DNA of 64,000 bases from Prochlorococcus sp. AG-402-I23 (GCA_003216915.1 QCIB01000008.1:1-64000), one strand, 5' to 3'. Counted from the stretch's first letter, positions 32,356 to 44,173 are shown. Notes: generated by a model from the sequence alone, not told the origin. Numbers and translations: made by a program.

Positions 32356-32949
32356 TTAGATCTTTGCCAGAGTTACTTTTTCTGGTTGGTTTTGATATTT
32401 ACCTCTTCTATCTTCATAGGTTGTAGAGCACGGATCACCTTCAAAAAAGAGTAGTTGGCAAATACCCTCTTCAGCATATATTCTGCAATCTGCACCTGAA
32501 CTATTACTAAATTCTAAAGTTAGATGACCTTCCCACCCTGCCTCTGCGGGCGTTGTATTAACAATAATTCCAAGTCGCGCGTAAGTACTTTTCCCTATAC
32601 AGATTACAGTTATATTTTCTGGCACTTTCATCTTTTCTAAAGCAACTCCTAAACCATAGGAGTGAGCAGGAAGAATAAAAAAGTCTCCATCATTATCATG
32701 GTGAAGAACAGTTTTCTCTAAATTATTAGGATTAAACTTTTTGGGGTTCATCACAGTCCCAGGGATATGTCTAAAAATTAGGAATTCTTTTGATGAAAGT
32801 CTTAAATCATAGCCATAAGATGAACATCCGTAACTCAAAACTGGCTTTTGTTTAGTATTAGGCTCAAGATGTCTCACCAAATTTGATTGAAAGGGTTTTA
32901 TCATACCTTCCGAAGCTTTTTGATTTATCCAAAGATCATTTTTTAGCAT
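32356..32949 (-). CDS. dcd: dCTP deaminase
   Basis: LSYGCSSYGYDLRLS, GKSTYARLGIIVNTTPAEAGWEGHLTLEFSNS. Confidence 0.95.
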   Translation of the reverse strand: MLKNDLWINQKASEGMIKPFQSNLVRHLEPNTKQKPVLSYGCSSYGYDLRLSSKEFLIFRHIPGTVMNPKKFNPNNLEKTVLHHDNDGDFFILPAHSYGLGVALEKMKVPENITVICIGKSTYARLGIIVNTTPAEAGWEGHLTLEFSNSSGADCRIYAEEGICQLLFFEGDPCSTTYEDRRGKYQNQPEKVTLAKI

Positions 32950-32953
32950 TGTT

Positions 32954-33535
32954 TTATGAGCGAAGTTCGGTAATTTGGTTAGCCATTAATAATAAATCTT
33001 TAGGAATATCTGTACCAGTAAGGATTACATCTCCTGATATAAATCGGTTTTCAAGTGTTGAAATCAAATCATCTTTATCGATAATTTTCATGTCAAGAGC
33101 TAAAAAAATTTCATCAAGTATGATTTGGTCATTCTCTCCAGACTGTAGTTCTTTTTTACAAAAATTCCATAATTTAATAGTAGATTCATGAATAGATTTT
33201 TTTAAATTTTTATTATTTTCAATTGCTTCAGAATTATATTGATCAAAGGAATGTGATGATCTTACCCAGGTTAAATTACCGCATAGCTTTACTGCATGAT
33301 CAACTCCTTGCTTGACCCCTCCTTTCATAAATTGTATTAGTAGCACTTTCCTTCCAAGAGCAGCATTTCTTAGAGAGTCTCTAATGATAGATGTGTAGCT
33401 ACCTCTATATGAAGATTGATAGATTTGAATTTGTCCGTTTTGAGAAAAATTTTTTATGTTAATTTTGTTAGTGGTATTTGTTTTTACAACATCAAGATTA
33501 CCTTTGGAATAAATATGAGATGAACTAATTACCAT
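32954..33535 (-). CDS. cobO: Cob(I)alamin adenosyltransferase (CobO/BtuR)
   Basis: GRKVLLIQFMKGG, DQIILDEIFLALDMKII, VILTGTDIPKDLL. Confidence 0.88.
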   Translation of the reverse strand: MVISSSHIYSKGNLDVVKTNTTNKINIKNFSQNGQIQIYQSSYRGSYTSIIRDSLRNAALGRKVLLIQFMKGGVKQGVDHAVKLCGNLTWVRSSHSFDQYNSEAIENNKNLKKSIHESTIKLWNFCKKELQSGENDQIILDEIFLALDMKIIDKDDLISTLENRFISGDVILTGTDIPKDLLLMANQITELRS

Positions 33536-33672
33536 TATTTAGATTCTTTCTACATGCAGTATAATTAGAATCAAATGACGCTGCATATAGTGTAATTTTA
33601 CTTAAAAAAGGGTTAAGAATTTTGAAACTGACTGAAAAAAGCTAGTTGATAAACTGATAAGAATTGAAAATT

Positions 33673-33686
33673 GTTACTGTTGATAC
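33673..33686 (+). promoter_or_regulatory. Candidate NtcA site (GTT-N8-TAC) upstream of ntcA
   Basis: GTTACTGTTGATAC, one mismatch from GTAN8TAC, 48 nt before ntcA ATG. Confidence 0.5.
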
Positions 33687-33734
33687 AAGATATTTGAGGG
33701 TGTCTCCTTAAATTTTTTAATAGTCAGAATATTT

Positions 33735-34469
33735 ATGATACCTGCTTCACGAGGATTCAACCGCTTTAGTTCGCAACATTCCGGACAAAGTAAAATTAAC
33801 TCTATTGGAGAACGTTTTCCAATCAATAGAACTTTAATGGAAGTTATTAAAGGTCTTGATGGTGCAAGCACAGAAATGGTTGAGAGGTCTAAAACAATAT
33901 TCTTCCCTGGAGACCCTGCTGAAAGGGTTTATCTTATAAGAAGAGGAGCAGTAAGACTTTCAAGAGTTTATGAGTCTGGTGAAGAAATAACTGTTTCTCT
34001 TCTAAGAGAGAATAGTCTCTTTGGTGTTTTATCTCTTCTAACAGGCCATAGATCCGATCGTTTTTATCATGCCATAGCATTCACAAGAGTTGAAATGATA
34101 ACAGCACCTGCCAATTCTGTTTTAAGGGCTATAGAGGAAGATGCATCAGTAGGACTGTTACTTTTACAGGGGCTTTCAAGTAGGATCCTGCAAACTGAAA
34201 CAATGATAGAAACTCTTACACATAGAGATATGTCTTCTCGTTTAGTAAGCTTTTTAATGGTCCTTTGTAGAGACTTTGGAGTTGCAGGTGAAAAAGGTAT
34301 TACGATAGATTTAAGGCTTTCACATCAGGCAATTGCTGAAGCTATTGGTTCTACAAGAGTAACCATTACAAGATTATTGGGAGATTTAAAGGATTCAGGA
34401 CTTCTTAATATTGAAAGAAAAAAGATCACAGTGTTTGATCCAATTGCTCTTGCAAAAAGATTTAATTGA
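33735..34469 (+). CDS. ntcA: Global nitrogen regulator NtcA (CRP family)
   Basis: CRP/FNR cNMP-fold plus HTH ([30 protein letters not shown]). Confidence 0.98.
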   Translation: MIPASRGFNRFSSQHSGQSKINSIGERFPINRTLMEVIKGLDGASTEMVERSKTIFFPGDPAERVYLIRRGAVRLSRVYESGEEITVSLLRENSLFGVLSLLTGHRSDRFYHAIAFTRVEMITAPANSVLRAIEEDASVGLLLLQGLSSRILQTETMIETLTHRDMSSRLVSFLMVLCRDFGVAGEKGITIDLRLSHQAIAEAIGSTRVTITRLLGDLKDSGLLNIERKKITVFDPIALAKRFN

Positions 34470-34508
34470 TTCATCATAAATTATGATGAACTGAGTATAT
34501 GAAAACGT

Positions 34509-35474
34509 GTGGCTTGGATTTTAATTCTTTTTTTAATATTACTAGGGGGATTAATTGCACCATTTGGGGATATTCTTGGAACAAAGATTGGTAAAGCAAG
34601 ATTTAGTATCTTAAAATTAAGACCGAAAAAAACAGCAACTATAATAACTATTATTACTGGTGCATTTATTAGCTCAATATCAATAGGTTTATTGATTTTA
34701 GTAAGTGAAGAATTCAGGCAAAGGCTTTTTGTTGATATTCCTTTTTTGCAAAAAACTTTAGATGAAAGTAAAAAGGCTTTAATCCCTTTACAGAAAGAAC
34801 AAAAGGAACTTGAAGGAAAAATTATTAACAAAGAAAAGCAGTTAAATCAATTAAAAAATAATATTAAAGAATTTAGGAGAGGAAATATTGTTATTAAAAG
34901 AGGACAAACTTTATTTATAGCTGAAATTAACTCTAGCTCAAATTTAAAAATAGACTTTACAAAAATCAACAATGAAGCTGATAAATTTGTAAAGAAAATT
35001 GTTATCCCAATCAATAAAGAAGCAAAAAATATTCTTTTGTGGAGACCTAGTGATATTACAAAAATTCAGAAAATAGCTGCTAGGGGTGGTAACTGGATTT
35101 TACTAATCAAATCAGCAACAAATGTTTTAAAAGGTGATAATTATGTTTTTGTATCTCCTGATCTATTAGAGAATAAATTTATAGTCAAAAAAGGGGATGT
35201 TATTACAAGTTCAACTCTGGGAGAAAGTGATTTGAATCTTAAATCAATAAATTTAAAAATTAAATCATTGCTTAGAGAAACAAGGGATGAAATTAAGTCA
35301 AAAGGATCACAAGTTAGTGAAATTAAAACAAATGGAAATTTTGTAAAAAAAATTAGAGACTTTCTTCAAGAAAATCAAAATATCAAATTTAAGTTAGAAG
35401 TAGTTTCTTTGAGAGATAGTAAAACTGTAGAACCAATAGTCGTTGAAATCAATATCTTAAAGATTGAATCCTAA
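34509..35474 (+). CDS. DUF3084 family protein
   Basis: Two N-terminal TM helices then coiled coil, FGDILGTKIGKARFSILKLRPKKTATIITIITG; GTG start. Confidence 0.8.
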   Translation: MAWILILFLILLGGLIAPFGDILGTKIGKARFSILKLRPKKTATIITIITGAFISSISIGLLILVSEEFRQRLFVDIPFLQKTLDESKKALIPLQKEQKELEGKIINKEKQLNQLKNNIKEFRRGNIVIKRGQTLFIAEINSSSNLKIDFTKINNEADKFVKKIVIPINKEAKNILLWRPSDITKIQKIAARGGNWILLIKSATNVLKGDNYVFVSPDLLENKFIVKKGDVITSSTLGESDLNLKSINLKIKSLLRETRDEIKSKGSQVSEIKTNGNFVKKIRDFLQENQNIKFKLEVVSLRDSKTVEPIVVEINILKIES

Positions 35475-35912
35475 ATGCCTAGAGTTATAACTATTGATCC
35501 CGGGAAAAGTAAATGCGGAATAGTATTAGCTGAAATAAGTGAAAAAAAAGTTTATAAAGCGATTATTCTTAATAGTGAATTACTTGAGAATTATGTCAGA
35601 AACATAATTGCCGCTGATGACATATCACAAATTATTATTGGCAATGGTACTTCAAGTAGAGAAATTAGAAAAAAACTATATTTTTTTAAAAAAGAAATAA
35701 TAACTTTTGAGGAAAAAAATACCACCTACAGGGCTAAAGCAAGATATTTTGAACTTTTTCCAATTAGTGGTCTTAAGTTTTTAATGCCTAGAGAGGTTTT
35801 TATCCTTAATAAAAACCTTGATGCTATATCAGCGTTGATAATTTTAGAAGATTATTACAAAACGAAGTTTACTTTGAATCAAAATATAGATTTTAAAACT
35901 TGGCTGAAATAG
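35475..35912 (+). CDS. RuvC/YqgF-like putative resolvase-fold protein
   Basis: MPRVITIDPGKSKCGIVLAE nuclease-fold motif and C-terminal DAISALIILEDYY. Confidence 0.68.
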   Translation: MPRVITIDPGKSKCGIVLAEISEKKVYKAIILNSELLENYVRNIIAADDISQIIIGNGTSSREIRKKLYFFKKEIITFEEKNTTYRAKARYFELFPISGLKFLMPREVFILNKNLDAISALIILEDYYKTKFTLNQNIDFKTWLK

Positions 35913-36150
35913 TGAACTTATATTCATGCCCTGTTTCTAATTCATAATCTTTTTTCAGTAAAAATTTCAATAACGCATTTTCAATTAATGCTCTTCCTAA
36001 CGGTGGATTTACCTTTAGTAGGCCTTTATTGAAGGAATATATAAAAGTCCATTTAAATTGACTAGCTTCCACAACCCCCTGAATTTGCTTTTTTGAGAAG
36101 CAATATTCCTTAACACTTACATTTGCAATAGTTTCAGGTTTTGAACGCAT
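35893..36150 (-). CDS. DUF3146 family protein
   Basis: VVEASQFKWTFIYSFNKGLLKVNPPLGRALIENALLKFLLK. Confidence 0.72.
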   Translation of the reverse strand: MRSKPETIANVSVKEYCFSKKQIQGVVEASQFKWTFIYSFNKGLLKVNPPLGRALIENALLKFLLKKDYELETGHEYKFTISAKF

Positions 36151-36153
36151 TTC

Positions 36154-36756
36154 TTAAGGTTGGTCTTTGTCAAAAGAATTTAATTCATTAATTATATATT
36201 CTTCTTTTTTAGTATTTAGTTGTTCGAGTGATTCTATTACTCTCTTATATACTTTATCCAATATTGATTTTTCTTCTAAAGAAATATTTCCTAATACATG
36301 TGAAATGGTATTGAAATTATTTTTTCCTTTTATTAGAGGAGGTGATCCAATACCAATTCTTATTCTCTTAAAGTTTTGTGTCTGTAATTGTTCAATGATG
36401 CTTTTCAGCCCGTTATGTCCACCTGAGCTTCCTTTTCTTCTAAATCTTATTTTTCCAAGGGGAAGATCTTTATCATCGACTATTATGAAAATCTGATCTA
36501 AATTTATTTTGTACCAATCAACTATTGCTCTGACAGCATCACCACTGTTATTCATAAACGTACTGGGTAAAAATAACCTAAAATGAGAATCATTGATTTG
36601 AAATTCTGAGCAGGTACTTTTTAGCTTATCTTTTAATAAAAAATTTGAATTATATTTTTTCGAAAAATTCTCAAGCAGTAAAAAACCTATATTATGTCTA
36701 CTTTTTGAGTATTTTTTACCAGGATTTCCTAATCCAATTAAAAATATTTCTTTCAT
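36154..36756 (-). CDS. pth: Peptidyl-tRNA hydrolase
   Basis: IGLGNPGKKYSKSRHNIGF, PSTFMNNSGDAV, GGHNGLKSIIEQL. Confidence 0.96.
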   Translation of the reverse strand: MKEIFLIGLGNPGKKYSKSRHNIGFLLLENFSKKYNSNFLLKDKLKSTCSEFQINDSHFRLFLPSTFMNNSGDAVRAIVDWYKINLDQIFIIVDDKDLPLGKIRFRRKGSSGGHNGLKSIIEQLQTQNFKRIRIGIGSPPLIKGKNNFNTISHVLGNISLEEKSILDKVYKRVIESLEQLNTKKEEYIINELNSFDKDQP

Positions 36757-36896
36757 TTTTTATTTCTAAATCTCTCTTTGTTTGAGAATTATGAATATAT
36801 ACAAACTATAACTAATTAATAAAAACAAAAATTTAAAAAAAATTATTTGGTAATTTTCACATTAACCAAATAACTTTTTGAAAAATTGTCAGAAAT

Positions 36897-37097
36897 TTAG
36901 TTTCCGTTCCAATCTACTGAGAAACCTTGTAGTAGTAGGGATTGGTTATAGATCTGTAGAAGAATTACTAAGAAAACCAAAAGTAGTAGACCAATTACTG
37001 TCATGACAGGAACTGCTCCCCAACCAGGTACAACTTTTCCTTGACCTGAATTGCCAATTGCTTTTAGAAGACTTCCTAATGCTGTTTTTTGACCCAT
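36897..37097 (-). CDS. psbH: Photosystem II reaction center protein H
   Basis: [63 protein letters not shown]. Confidence 0.98.
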
Positions 37098-37177
37098 GTT
37101 AAATTCACAAAATCGAATATTATTTCGCTATTGTATAAGAACTAATACATAAATTGTTTACAAACTTAGCAAAATTG

Positions 37178-37330
37178 ATGCAAACTTTATCATCAGCTCC
37201 TGATCCTGCAGTTTCTATAGCTGTAACAATTCTGGCCCTACTTTTAGCTTTGACCGGTTTTGGTCTTTGGACTGCCTTTGGACCTAAAGCAGCAAAGCTT
37301 ACTGATCCTTGGGATGATCATGACGATTAG
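37178..37330 (+). CDS. psbN: Photosystem II protein N (50 aa)
   Basis: MQTLSSAPDPAVSIAVTILALLLALTGFGLWTAFGPKAAKLTDPWDDHDD, divergent from psbH; absent from supplied ORF track. Confidence 0.97.
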   Translation: MQTLSSAPDPAVSIAVTILALLLALTGFGLWTAFGPKAAKLTDPWDDHDD

Positions 37331-37438
37331 TCTCCCTTAAAGTATTTCAAAATTTGCCAAAAATACAAAAAGTAAACAATTAATCATGGTTTAATTATAA
37401 ATTTAATAGGATATAAATCTGTCAGCACTAGTAATTCC

Positions 37439-37567
37439 ATGCTCGCCTTAAAAATTTCTGTTTACACTATCGTCTTTTTCTTTGTTGGAATATTTCTTTT
37501 CGGATTTTTAGCAAGTGACCCAACAAGAACCCCAAACAGAAAAGACCTAGAAAGTCCTCAAGATTAA
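37439..37567 (+). CDS. psbI: Photosystem II reaction center protein I (42 aa)
   Basis: [42 protein letters not shown]; absent from supplied ORF track. Confidence 0.97.
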
Positions 37568-37589
37568 TTTTTTTAATTAAATTCTTAAA

Positions 37590-39584
37590 TTGATTTCAGG
37601 TATATCAAAAAAAGTAATATTTTTCTCTTTTCTTTTTATTAATTTTATTCAGCCATCAAAATCAGCTGAATTATCAAAAATTAATAAAGTTACCCATAAT
37701 CAAAATACCAATTTTCTTTGGTCAAATCCCCTTAGTGGAAAAATTTTATCAAGAAATTCAAAAAGTTTTAATAACAAAAAATCCTTTGTAAATTTATTAA
37801 AGAAAAATTTTGATTCATTTTTAGCAGCTAAAGCTGAAAAGCAACAAGAGTTAATAATCCAAGCCGATAAACAGTCTGATATAAATGACGTTATTTATGC
37901 AGAGGGTAATGTATCTGTTTCTTTTAGAGGCAAACTGCTTAGAGCTGATAATTTAATATACGATAAGTCAAATAAAAAAATTAATGCTAAAGGAAACATA
38001 GTATTGTTATTAGGTGATCAACTCTTTAAAGTTTCACAATTAGAATACAGTTTTATTACTGAAAAAGGTTTTTTATTAGATGTAAAGGGCATTATTAATA
38101 CTAATAATTTGATTGATGACTTATCTTCAAATTTCAGCTTATTAGACTCTAATAAGATAGAAAATTTACTTGAATTTAAAAAAAAGGAAGTTTTAAATAC
38201 TCCAGGCAAGATTGAAAATTGGTTATTTTTTACAGATAAAATATCTATAGATGGCCAAAAATGGGAAAGCAAGAAGGCTTTATTTAGTAATGATTTACTT
38301 GAATCGAAACAGGTTAAATTAGCCATTAATTCATTAACAGTTATTTCTGAAGCAGAGAAATTGCGATTTAAGTCATCAATAAACTATTTAATATTTGGAG
38401 AAAAAGTTTCAATTCCATTTTGGCTTGGAGATAGAACTTTAACAAAGTCCGGTGAATTCTTCGACTTTGAAAACAGGTGGAATTTTGGATATGAAAATTT
38501 AGATAAGGATGGGTATTTTATTAGTAGGAAATTTAACTCTATAGATATTACTGATGATTTTGTTCTTGACTTAGAGCCGCAATTTCTAATTCAGAGGTCA
38601 TTAAAAGGATATACGAATAGTTTTGTAAAGAAGGACGAATCAATTACTTCAGATAGGGTTAAGAGAAATACAAGTTTTGAAGATTATTTTGCCCTAAAAT
38701 CCCAGATAAAAGGCCCAATAAAAAATTGGGACTTAGAAATAGATAAGAATTTAAATTCTCTTGATTTTGATAAATTTCCAGATGCATTTAGATTTAAAAC
38801 TGAATTGAGTAAAGAAATTAACCTACTAGATTCAAAATGGGAAAAAAGTTTTTATGGAATTTATAGAGAGAGGGTCTGGAATGGTTCATTGGGTGAAGCA
38901 GAAATTTACTCAGGTTTTGGTTCAAAATTACAAAAAGAAAATACTTGGATTGTTGATGGCATTAAAAAGTCAGAATTTTTATCTTTAGGTTTGGCTAAGA
39001 TAACAGCAGAGGGTTTAAATACTAAAAATTTAGTAAGCAACCTAAAAGGTAATTTGTTTTATTCTCTTGATCAGAAATTCCCAATTAGAATTTTAAATCC
39101 TGAAAAAAAATCTATTGATATTTCCTACAAGTATGTTCCTGAACCAATCACTAAAGGTTTAAGTCTTAATACAAGATTAGAAGCATCATATTCTTTCTAT
39201 GAAAATGGAGACCATCAAGAATATTTAGGTTTAGGTATAGGCCCAGAATTAATATTGGGTAATTTTAAAAATAAAACTTTTGATTATACTCGTATAAGTC
39301 TCTTCCCTTTCTATAAATTTAATAGTGGTGAAAGTGTTTTTAAGTTTGATCATAATTATGAGAACTTTACCTTAGATATTTCTTTTGATCAGCAATTATA
39401 TGGACCTATCATTCTCAAGAGTTTTGGGATTTTGAACCTAACAAATAATGCAAATGATTATGGTGAATTTATAGATTCTAAAATTTCTTTAAATTGGAAA
39501 AAAAGATCCTATGAATTTGGTATTTTTTATCAGCCTCATAATCAAGCAGGAGGTATTTCTTTTAGTCTCTATGGATTTAAATAG
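37590..39584 (+). CDS. DUF3769 / LptA-LptD-like outer membrane protein
   Basis: N-terminal signal, OstA-like segment (IYAEGNVSVSFRGKLLRADNLIYDKSNKKINAKGNI), beta-rich C-terminal region; TTG start. Confidence 0.78.
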   Translation: MISGISKKVIFFSFLFINFIQPSKSAELSKINKVTHNQNTNFLWSNPLSGKILSRNSKSFNNKKSFVNLLKKNFDSFLAAKAEKQQELIIQADKQSDINDVIYAEGNVSVSFRGKLLRADNLIYDKSNKKINAKGNIVLLLGDQLFKVSQLEYSFITEKGFLLDVKGIINTNNLIDDLSSNFSLLDSNKIENLLEFKKKEVLNTPGKIENWLFFTDKISIDGQKWESKKALFSNDLLESKQVKLAINSLTVISEAEKLRFKSSINYLIFGEKVSIPFWLGDRTLTKSGEFFDFENRWNFGYENLDKDGYFISRKFNSIDITDDFVLDLEPQFLIQRSLKGYTNSFVKKDESITSDRVKRNTSFEDYFALKSQIKGPIKNWDLEIDKNLNSLDFDKFPDAFRFKTELSKEINLLDSKWEKSFYGIYRERVWNGSLGEAEIYSGFGSKLQKENTWIVDGIKKSEFLSLGLAKITAEGLNTKNLVSNLKGNLFYSLDQKFPIRILNPEKKSIDISYKYVPEPITKGLSLNTRLEASYSFYENGDHQEYLGLGIGPELILGNFKNKTFDYTRISLFPFYKFNSGESVFKFDHNYENFTLDISFDQQLYGPIILKSFGILNLTNNANDYGEFIDSKISLNWKKRSYEFGIFYQPHNQAGGISFSLYGFK

Positions 39585-40208
39585 CTATGAAATATTAGTA
39601 TTGAATTTTATATAGGGTAATTGGTTAAATTTATTTTCTATTAAATTTTTATTATCAAGGAGTGTTGATGTAGCATCCCATTCTCCTGATAAAAACATTT
39701 TTCTTGAGCTTTCCTTAATCTCAAGATTGAAATTTAAATCTTTTGATTGTGCTGATGAATTTTTAAGATCAATTTCTAAGAATAAAGATTGATTATCGCA
39801 ATAGTTTTGTATTTCTTCTATGGATTTTTTAGGAAGCGTAAAACATGGAATTCCTATAGCAATACAGTTACTGTAAAAAATGTCGGCGAAACTCTCGCCT
39901 ATGATTGCTTTTATACCCCATCTCATAAGCGCTTGGGGGGCATGTTCTCTGCTGGAACCACATCCAAAATTGCTATTAACAACTAGTATTGAGGCATATT
40001 TGTTTTCCTCCAGATCAAAAGGATGCTTTCCTTTTAAAGTTTTTCTATCATCCTCAAAAACAGATTCACCCAATGAATCAAAGTTAACACATTTCAAAAA
40101 ACGCGCTGGAATTATCCGATCTGTATCAATGTCGTTACCAATCAAGGAGATACATTTCCCGTTCATATTTGAAATTTTTCCAATTGGTGGGGTAAACTCT
40201 GATTTCAT
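39585..40208 (-). CDS. leuD: 3-isopropylmalate dehydratase small subunit
   Basis: GNDIDTDRIIPARFLK, NFGCGSSREHAPQALMRWGIKAIIGESFADIFYSN. Confidence 0.97.
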   Translation of the reverse strand: MKSEFTPPIGKISNMNGKCISLIGNDIDTDRIIPARFLKCVNFDSLGESVFEDDRKTLKGKHPFDLEENKYASILVVNSNFGCGSSREHAPQALMRWGIKAIIGESFADIFYSNCIAIGIPCFTLPKKSIEEIQNYCDNQSLFLEIDLKNSSAQSKDLNFNLEIKESSRKMFLSGEWDATSTLLDNKNLIENKFNQLPYIKFNTNIS

Positions 40209-41614
40209 CAGTTGATAAATTCTCTAACGTCACTGACTTTGCCATTAATTGCAGCAGCAGCAACCATTGCTGGACTCATGAGTAGTGTTCTTCCACTGGG
40301 AGATCCTTGCCGACCCTTGAAATTTCTATTACTAGAACTAGCACTAACTTGATTGCCTATTAGCTTATCTGAATTCATTGCTAAACACATTGAGCAGCCA
40401 GGCTCTCTCCATTGAAATCCAGAATCCTTAAATATCTGATCAAGACCTTCTTGTTTTGCTTCAGTGGCAACTTTTTCTGAACCTGGAACTGCAAATGCTT
40501 TGACATTCTTGGATACTTTTTTGCCTTTTAATACTTTAGCTGCAACTCTTAAGTCACTGATTCTTCCATTTGTGCAACTACCTATGAAACAAACGTCTAC
40601 AGGAGTATCTTTTATTAATTGTCCAGGCTTGAAACTCATATATTCATAAGCCTCTTCTGCAACTAATTTATCATTTGGGGATAATTCATCTAAAAGAGGG
40701 ATTTGTTGATTAATGCTTATACTTTGGCCAGGAGTAATCCCCCAGGTTACAGTTGGTTCTACCTTAGAAGCATCTAATTTAATTACGTCATCATAAATTG
40801 AATTTTCATCGCTTTTTAATGATTCCCACCATCTAAGCGCTCTATCCCAATGCTCATTTTTTGGAGCATATAATTTATTTTTAATGTAACTAAAGGTCTT
40901 TTCATCAGGGTTGATGTAGCCGCATCTTGCTCCTCCTTCAATAGACATATTGCATATCGTCATCCTTTCTTCCATTGATAATTCATGTATCGCAGGTCCT
41001 GCGAATTCATATGCAAAACCTACTCCTGCCTTTACACCAAGTTTATTAATTATATGAAGGACTAAATCCTTAGCATAAACACCCTTAGATAATTTATTGT
41101 CACACCAAATCTGCCTCACTTTCAATTTGTTCATGGCTAAGGTTTGGGTAGCAAGAACATCTCTTACTTGACTTGTACCTATACCAAAAGCAATTGACCC
41201 AAAAGCTCCATGAGTTGAAGTATGAGAATCTCCGCAAGCGATTGTCATTCCTGGCTGAGTTAGGCCTAATTCCGGTGCTACTACATGAACTATTCCTTGA
41301 TTACCACTACCAATATTAAAAAATCTTATTTTATGTTCTAAGCAATTTTTCTCAAGTGTTTCAATCATCTGTTCAGCGAGATTATCTTTGAAAGGCCTGC
41401 TCTGATTATCTGTTGGCACAATATGATCAACAGTAGCAACAGTTCTATCAGGGAATTTTACTTTTAATTTTTTGTCCTTTAAATCACCAAATGCTTGAGG
41501 ACTCGTCACTTCATGGATAAGGTGAAGACCAATAAATATTTGATCAGATCCTACAGGAAGACTTGAAACCTTATGTAAATCCCAAACTTTATCAAATAGG
41601 GTATCTTGACTCAA
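40208..41614 (-). CDS. leuC: 3-isopropylmalate dehydratase large subunit
   Basis: [58 protein letters not shown]. Confidence 0.98.
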   Translation of the reverse strand: MSQDTLFDKVWDLHKVSSLPVGSDQIFIGLHLIHEVTSPQAFGDLKDKKLKVKFPDRTVATVDHIVPTDNQSRPFKDNLAEQMIETLEKNCLEHKIRFFNIGSGNQGIVHVVAPELGLTQPGMTIACGDSHTSTHGAFGSIAFGIGTSQVRDVLATQTLAMNKLKVRQIWCDNKLSKGVYAKDLVLHIINKLGVKAGVGFAYEFAGPAIHELSMEERMTICNMSIEGGARCGYINPDEKTFSYIKNKLYAPKNEHWDRALRWWESLKSDENSIYDDVIKLDASKVEPTVTWGITPGQSISINQQIPLLDELSPNDKLVAEEAYEYMSFKPGQLIKDTPVDVCFIGSCTNGRISDLRVAAKVLKGKKVSKNVKAFAVPGSEKVATEAKQEGLDQIFKDSGFQWREPGCSMCLAMNSDKLIGNQVSASSSNRNFKGRQGSPSGRTLLMSPAMVAAAAINGKVSDVREFIN

Positions 41615-41627
41615 TTTGTAAAAATAG

Positions 41628-42902
41628 TTACTTACTATTCGATAATAGGATTAATCGGAGGCTGTTCAAACACACATTTACACTTAGTCTTTGAATTTCT
41701 ATTCGATTTCGTGTTGAGTTAAATAGTTTTTTTATATTAGTTATATGATTATTCGGTCCTGAAATTGAAATATAGACAAGTCCAACCGGTTTATCTTTAC
41801 TGCCTCCGTTAGGCCCAGCTATTCCACTAATTGCTATTGCCCAATCTGCTCTTAATTTCTCTTTTACATTAATTGCCATGGCCTCACAAACTTCTTCAGA
41901 AACAGCTCCATATTTTGTAAGCTTTTCTTTAGAAATATTTAATAATGAATTTTTTAGTTCATTACTATAGGAAACAATACTACCTTTAAAAACTTGAGAT
42001 GAGCCTGATATTGAGGTTAGTGATGAAGATAGAAGGCCTCCGGTGCAGGATTCAGCAAAAACAATAGTTTTGTTCCTCTTGGTTAATTCTTTTATTAAAA
42101 CACTAGGAAGAGTATCGTTATCCTCTCCAAAAATAAATTTTGAAAAATCTTTTTTTAATTTTTCTTTAATAGGTTTAATTATATTTTTTGCTTCTAGGTC
42201 GTTCTTAGCTCGCGCGGTGATTCTGAGTTTAACCTCTCCTAAGTTTGCATATGGAGCAACGGTAGGGTTTTTAAGATTTAATAGATCATTAATTTTTTCA
42301 GCAACGCTTGATTCTCCAATACCAGCAAATTTAAGAGTATTTGAAAAAAAGGAATAATTATCTGAGAATTTGTTTTTAATGAAATCATACGCCGTCTCTT
42401 CCCACATAGTTTTCATTTCACTGGGTACTCCTGGGAAAGTAAGGATAGTAAAATCTTTTATTGGTTCCCAAATCATTCCTGGGGCAGTGCCCCTAGGGTT
42501 ATTAATAATTTGTGCATTTTCTGGGAAGAAACATTGTTTCCTTAAGCTGGAGGAATCGTCCTTGAGCTTTGAGTTTGAAAGTTTTTGTTTAATTTCATCC
42601 CATAAAAGCGGTCTTTCAAAAAGAGATACATTAAAAGATTTGGCTATTGCTTCAGTAGTTAAGTCATCTGGGGTGGGTCCCAAGCCACCAGTTGTAATTA
42701 GAAGATTACTTCTTTTCGATATTTCTTGAATTACTTTTATAATTCGATCACAATTATCACCGACAGTTGATTGCCTAAAGTGATTTAAGCCTAATTGAGA
42801 TAACTGTTCAGAAATCCATTGAGCATTTGTATTGATAATATTTCCTAAGAGTAGCTCTGTTCCAATAGAAAGAATTTCAACTCCCTTGGAGTAAGGACTC
42901 AT
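41628..42902 (-). CDS. cinA: CinA-like protein (competence/damage-inducible; NMN deamidase C-terminal domain)
   Basis: [58 protein letters not shown]. Confidence 0.95.
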   Translation of the reverse strand: MSPYSKGVEILSIGTELLLGNIINTNAQWISEQLSQLGLNHFRQSTVGDNCDRIIKVIQEISKRSNLLITTGGLGPTPDDLTTEAIAKSFNVSLFERPLLWDEIKQKLSNSKLKDDSSSLRKQCFFPENAQIINNPRGTAPGMIWEPIKDFTILTFPGVPSEMKTMWEETAYDFIKNKFSDNYSFFSNTLKFAGIGESSVAEKINDLLNLKNPTVAPYANLGEVKLRITARAKNDLEAKNIIKPIKEKLKKDFSKFIFGEDNDTLPSVLIKELTKRNKTIVFAESCTGGLLSSSLTSISGSSQVFKGSIVSYSNELKNSLLNISKEKLTKYGAVSEEVCEAMAINVKEKLRADWAIAISGIAGPNGGSKDKPVGLVYISISGPNNHITNIKKLFNSTRNRIEIQRLSVNVCLNSLRLILLSNSK

Positions 42903-44173
42903 TTAAGAATTGATGCTTCAAGTTTGCCTTCATAAAGAGGAAAACGATTACATAAGGTTAATACTCTTTCTTTACATTGACTTTCAATCAGTGAATCGCC
43001 TGGGTTAAGTAATCTATCAGCAATAATTTCGCCAACTTCAGCAAAAGCATCCTCATTAAAGCCTCTAGTAGTTAAAGCAGCAGTTCCCAACCTTAGTCCG
43101 CTGGTTACGAAAGGTGATTCAGGGTCAAATGGAACAGTATTTTTATTTGCAGTGATATTCACTTCACTTACAAGTAAGTCAGCAATCTTACCAGTCATAT
43201 TTATACTTCTTAAATCGAGTAAAACAATATGGTTATCAGTTCCTCCACTAACGATATTAATACCTCTATTTATTAAAGTTGAAGCTAGAACTTTTGCATT
43301 TTTTATTACTTGTTGGGAATAATTAACGAAATCTGGCTGCAAGGCTTCTCCAAATGCAACTGCTTTAGCTGCAATTATATGTTCGAGGGGCCCACCCTGA
43401 GTTCCAGGGAAAACAGATTTATCAAATTTCTTTCCAAATTCAGCATCTTTACACAAGATAAGTCCCCCTCTAGGCCCTCTTAATGTTTTATGAGTAGTTG
43501 TGGTTACTACATCGCAATATGGTATTGGATTTGGGTGAAGTTTACTTGCTACAAGACCGGCGATGTGTGCAATATCAGCCATTAAGAATGCACCAACTTC
43601 ATCTGCAATATTTCTAAATGACTCAAAATCGATTGTTCTTGGATAAGCAGAATATCCACATATGATTAATTTTGGTTTTGTTTCAAGTGCTATCTCTCTT
43701 ATTTCATCAAAATTTAATTCACTAGTTTCTTTATTTACACCATAATGAACTGCATTGAACCATTTACCACTCATATTTACTGGAGACCCATGAGTTAGGT
43801 GTCCACCATGAGATAAATCCATCCCCATGATTGTGTCGCCAGGTTTAAGTAGACTTAGGAAAACAGCAGCATTTGCCTGCGCTCCACTATGGGGTTGAAC
43901 ATTAGCCCAATTTGCATTAAATAATTTTTTCGCTCTCTGAATAGCTAATTCTTCGATTTCATCAACAAATTCACATCCCCCGTAATATCTTTTTTGAGGT
44001 AATCCCTCGGCGTATTTATTTGTAAGTACGGAACCTTGAGCCTGCATAACGGCAATTGATGCGAAATTTTCGCTTGCTATTAACTCAAGATGAGTTTCCT
44101 GCCTATTTTTTTCAGAGTTAATAAAATTTGATATTACTGGATCACTTTCTTTAAGATTTTGAAGGATATTCAT
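42899..44173 (-). CDS. glyA: Serine hydroxymethyltransferase
   Basis: [45 protein letters not shown]. Confidence 0.98.
   Translation of the reverse strand: MNILQNLKESDPVISNFINSEKNRQETHLELIASENFASIAVMQAQGSVLTNKYAEGLPQKRYYGGCEFVDEIEELAIQRAKKLFNANWANVQPHSGAQANAAVFLSLLKPGDTIMGMDLSHGGHLTHGSPVNMSGKWFNAVHYGVNKETSELNFDEIREIALETKPKLIICGYSAYPRTIDFESFRNIADEVGAFLMADIAHIAGLVASKLHPNPIPYCDVVTTTTHKTLRGPRGGLILCKDAEFGKKFDKSVFPGTQGGPLEHIIAAKAVAFGEALQPDFVNYSQQVIKNAKVLASTLINRGINIVSGGTDNHIVLLDLRSINMTGKIADLLVSEVNITANKNTVPFDPESPFVTSGLRLGTAALTTRGFNEDAFAEVGEIIADRLLNPGDSLIESQCKERVLTLCNRFPLYEGKLEASILK

Noticed and set aside
42043-42729. ORFs 42043..42357 and 42370..42729 (+) opposite cinA
   Set aside because: Antisense to conserved CinA domains; no coding signature.
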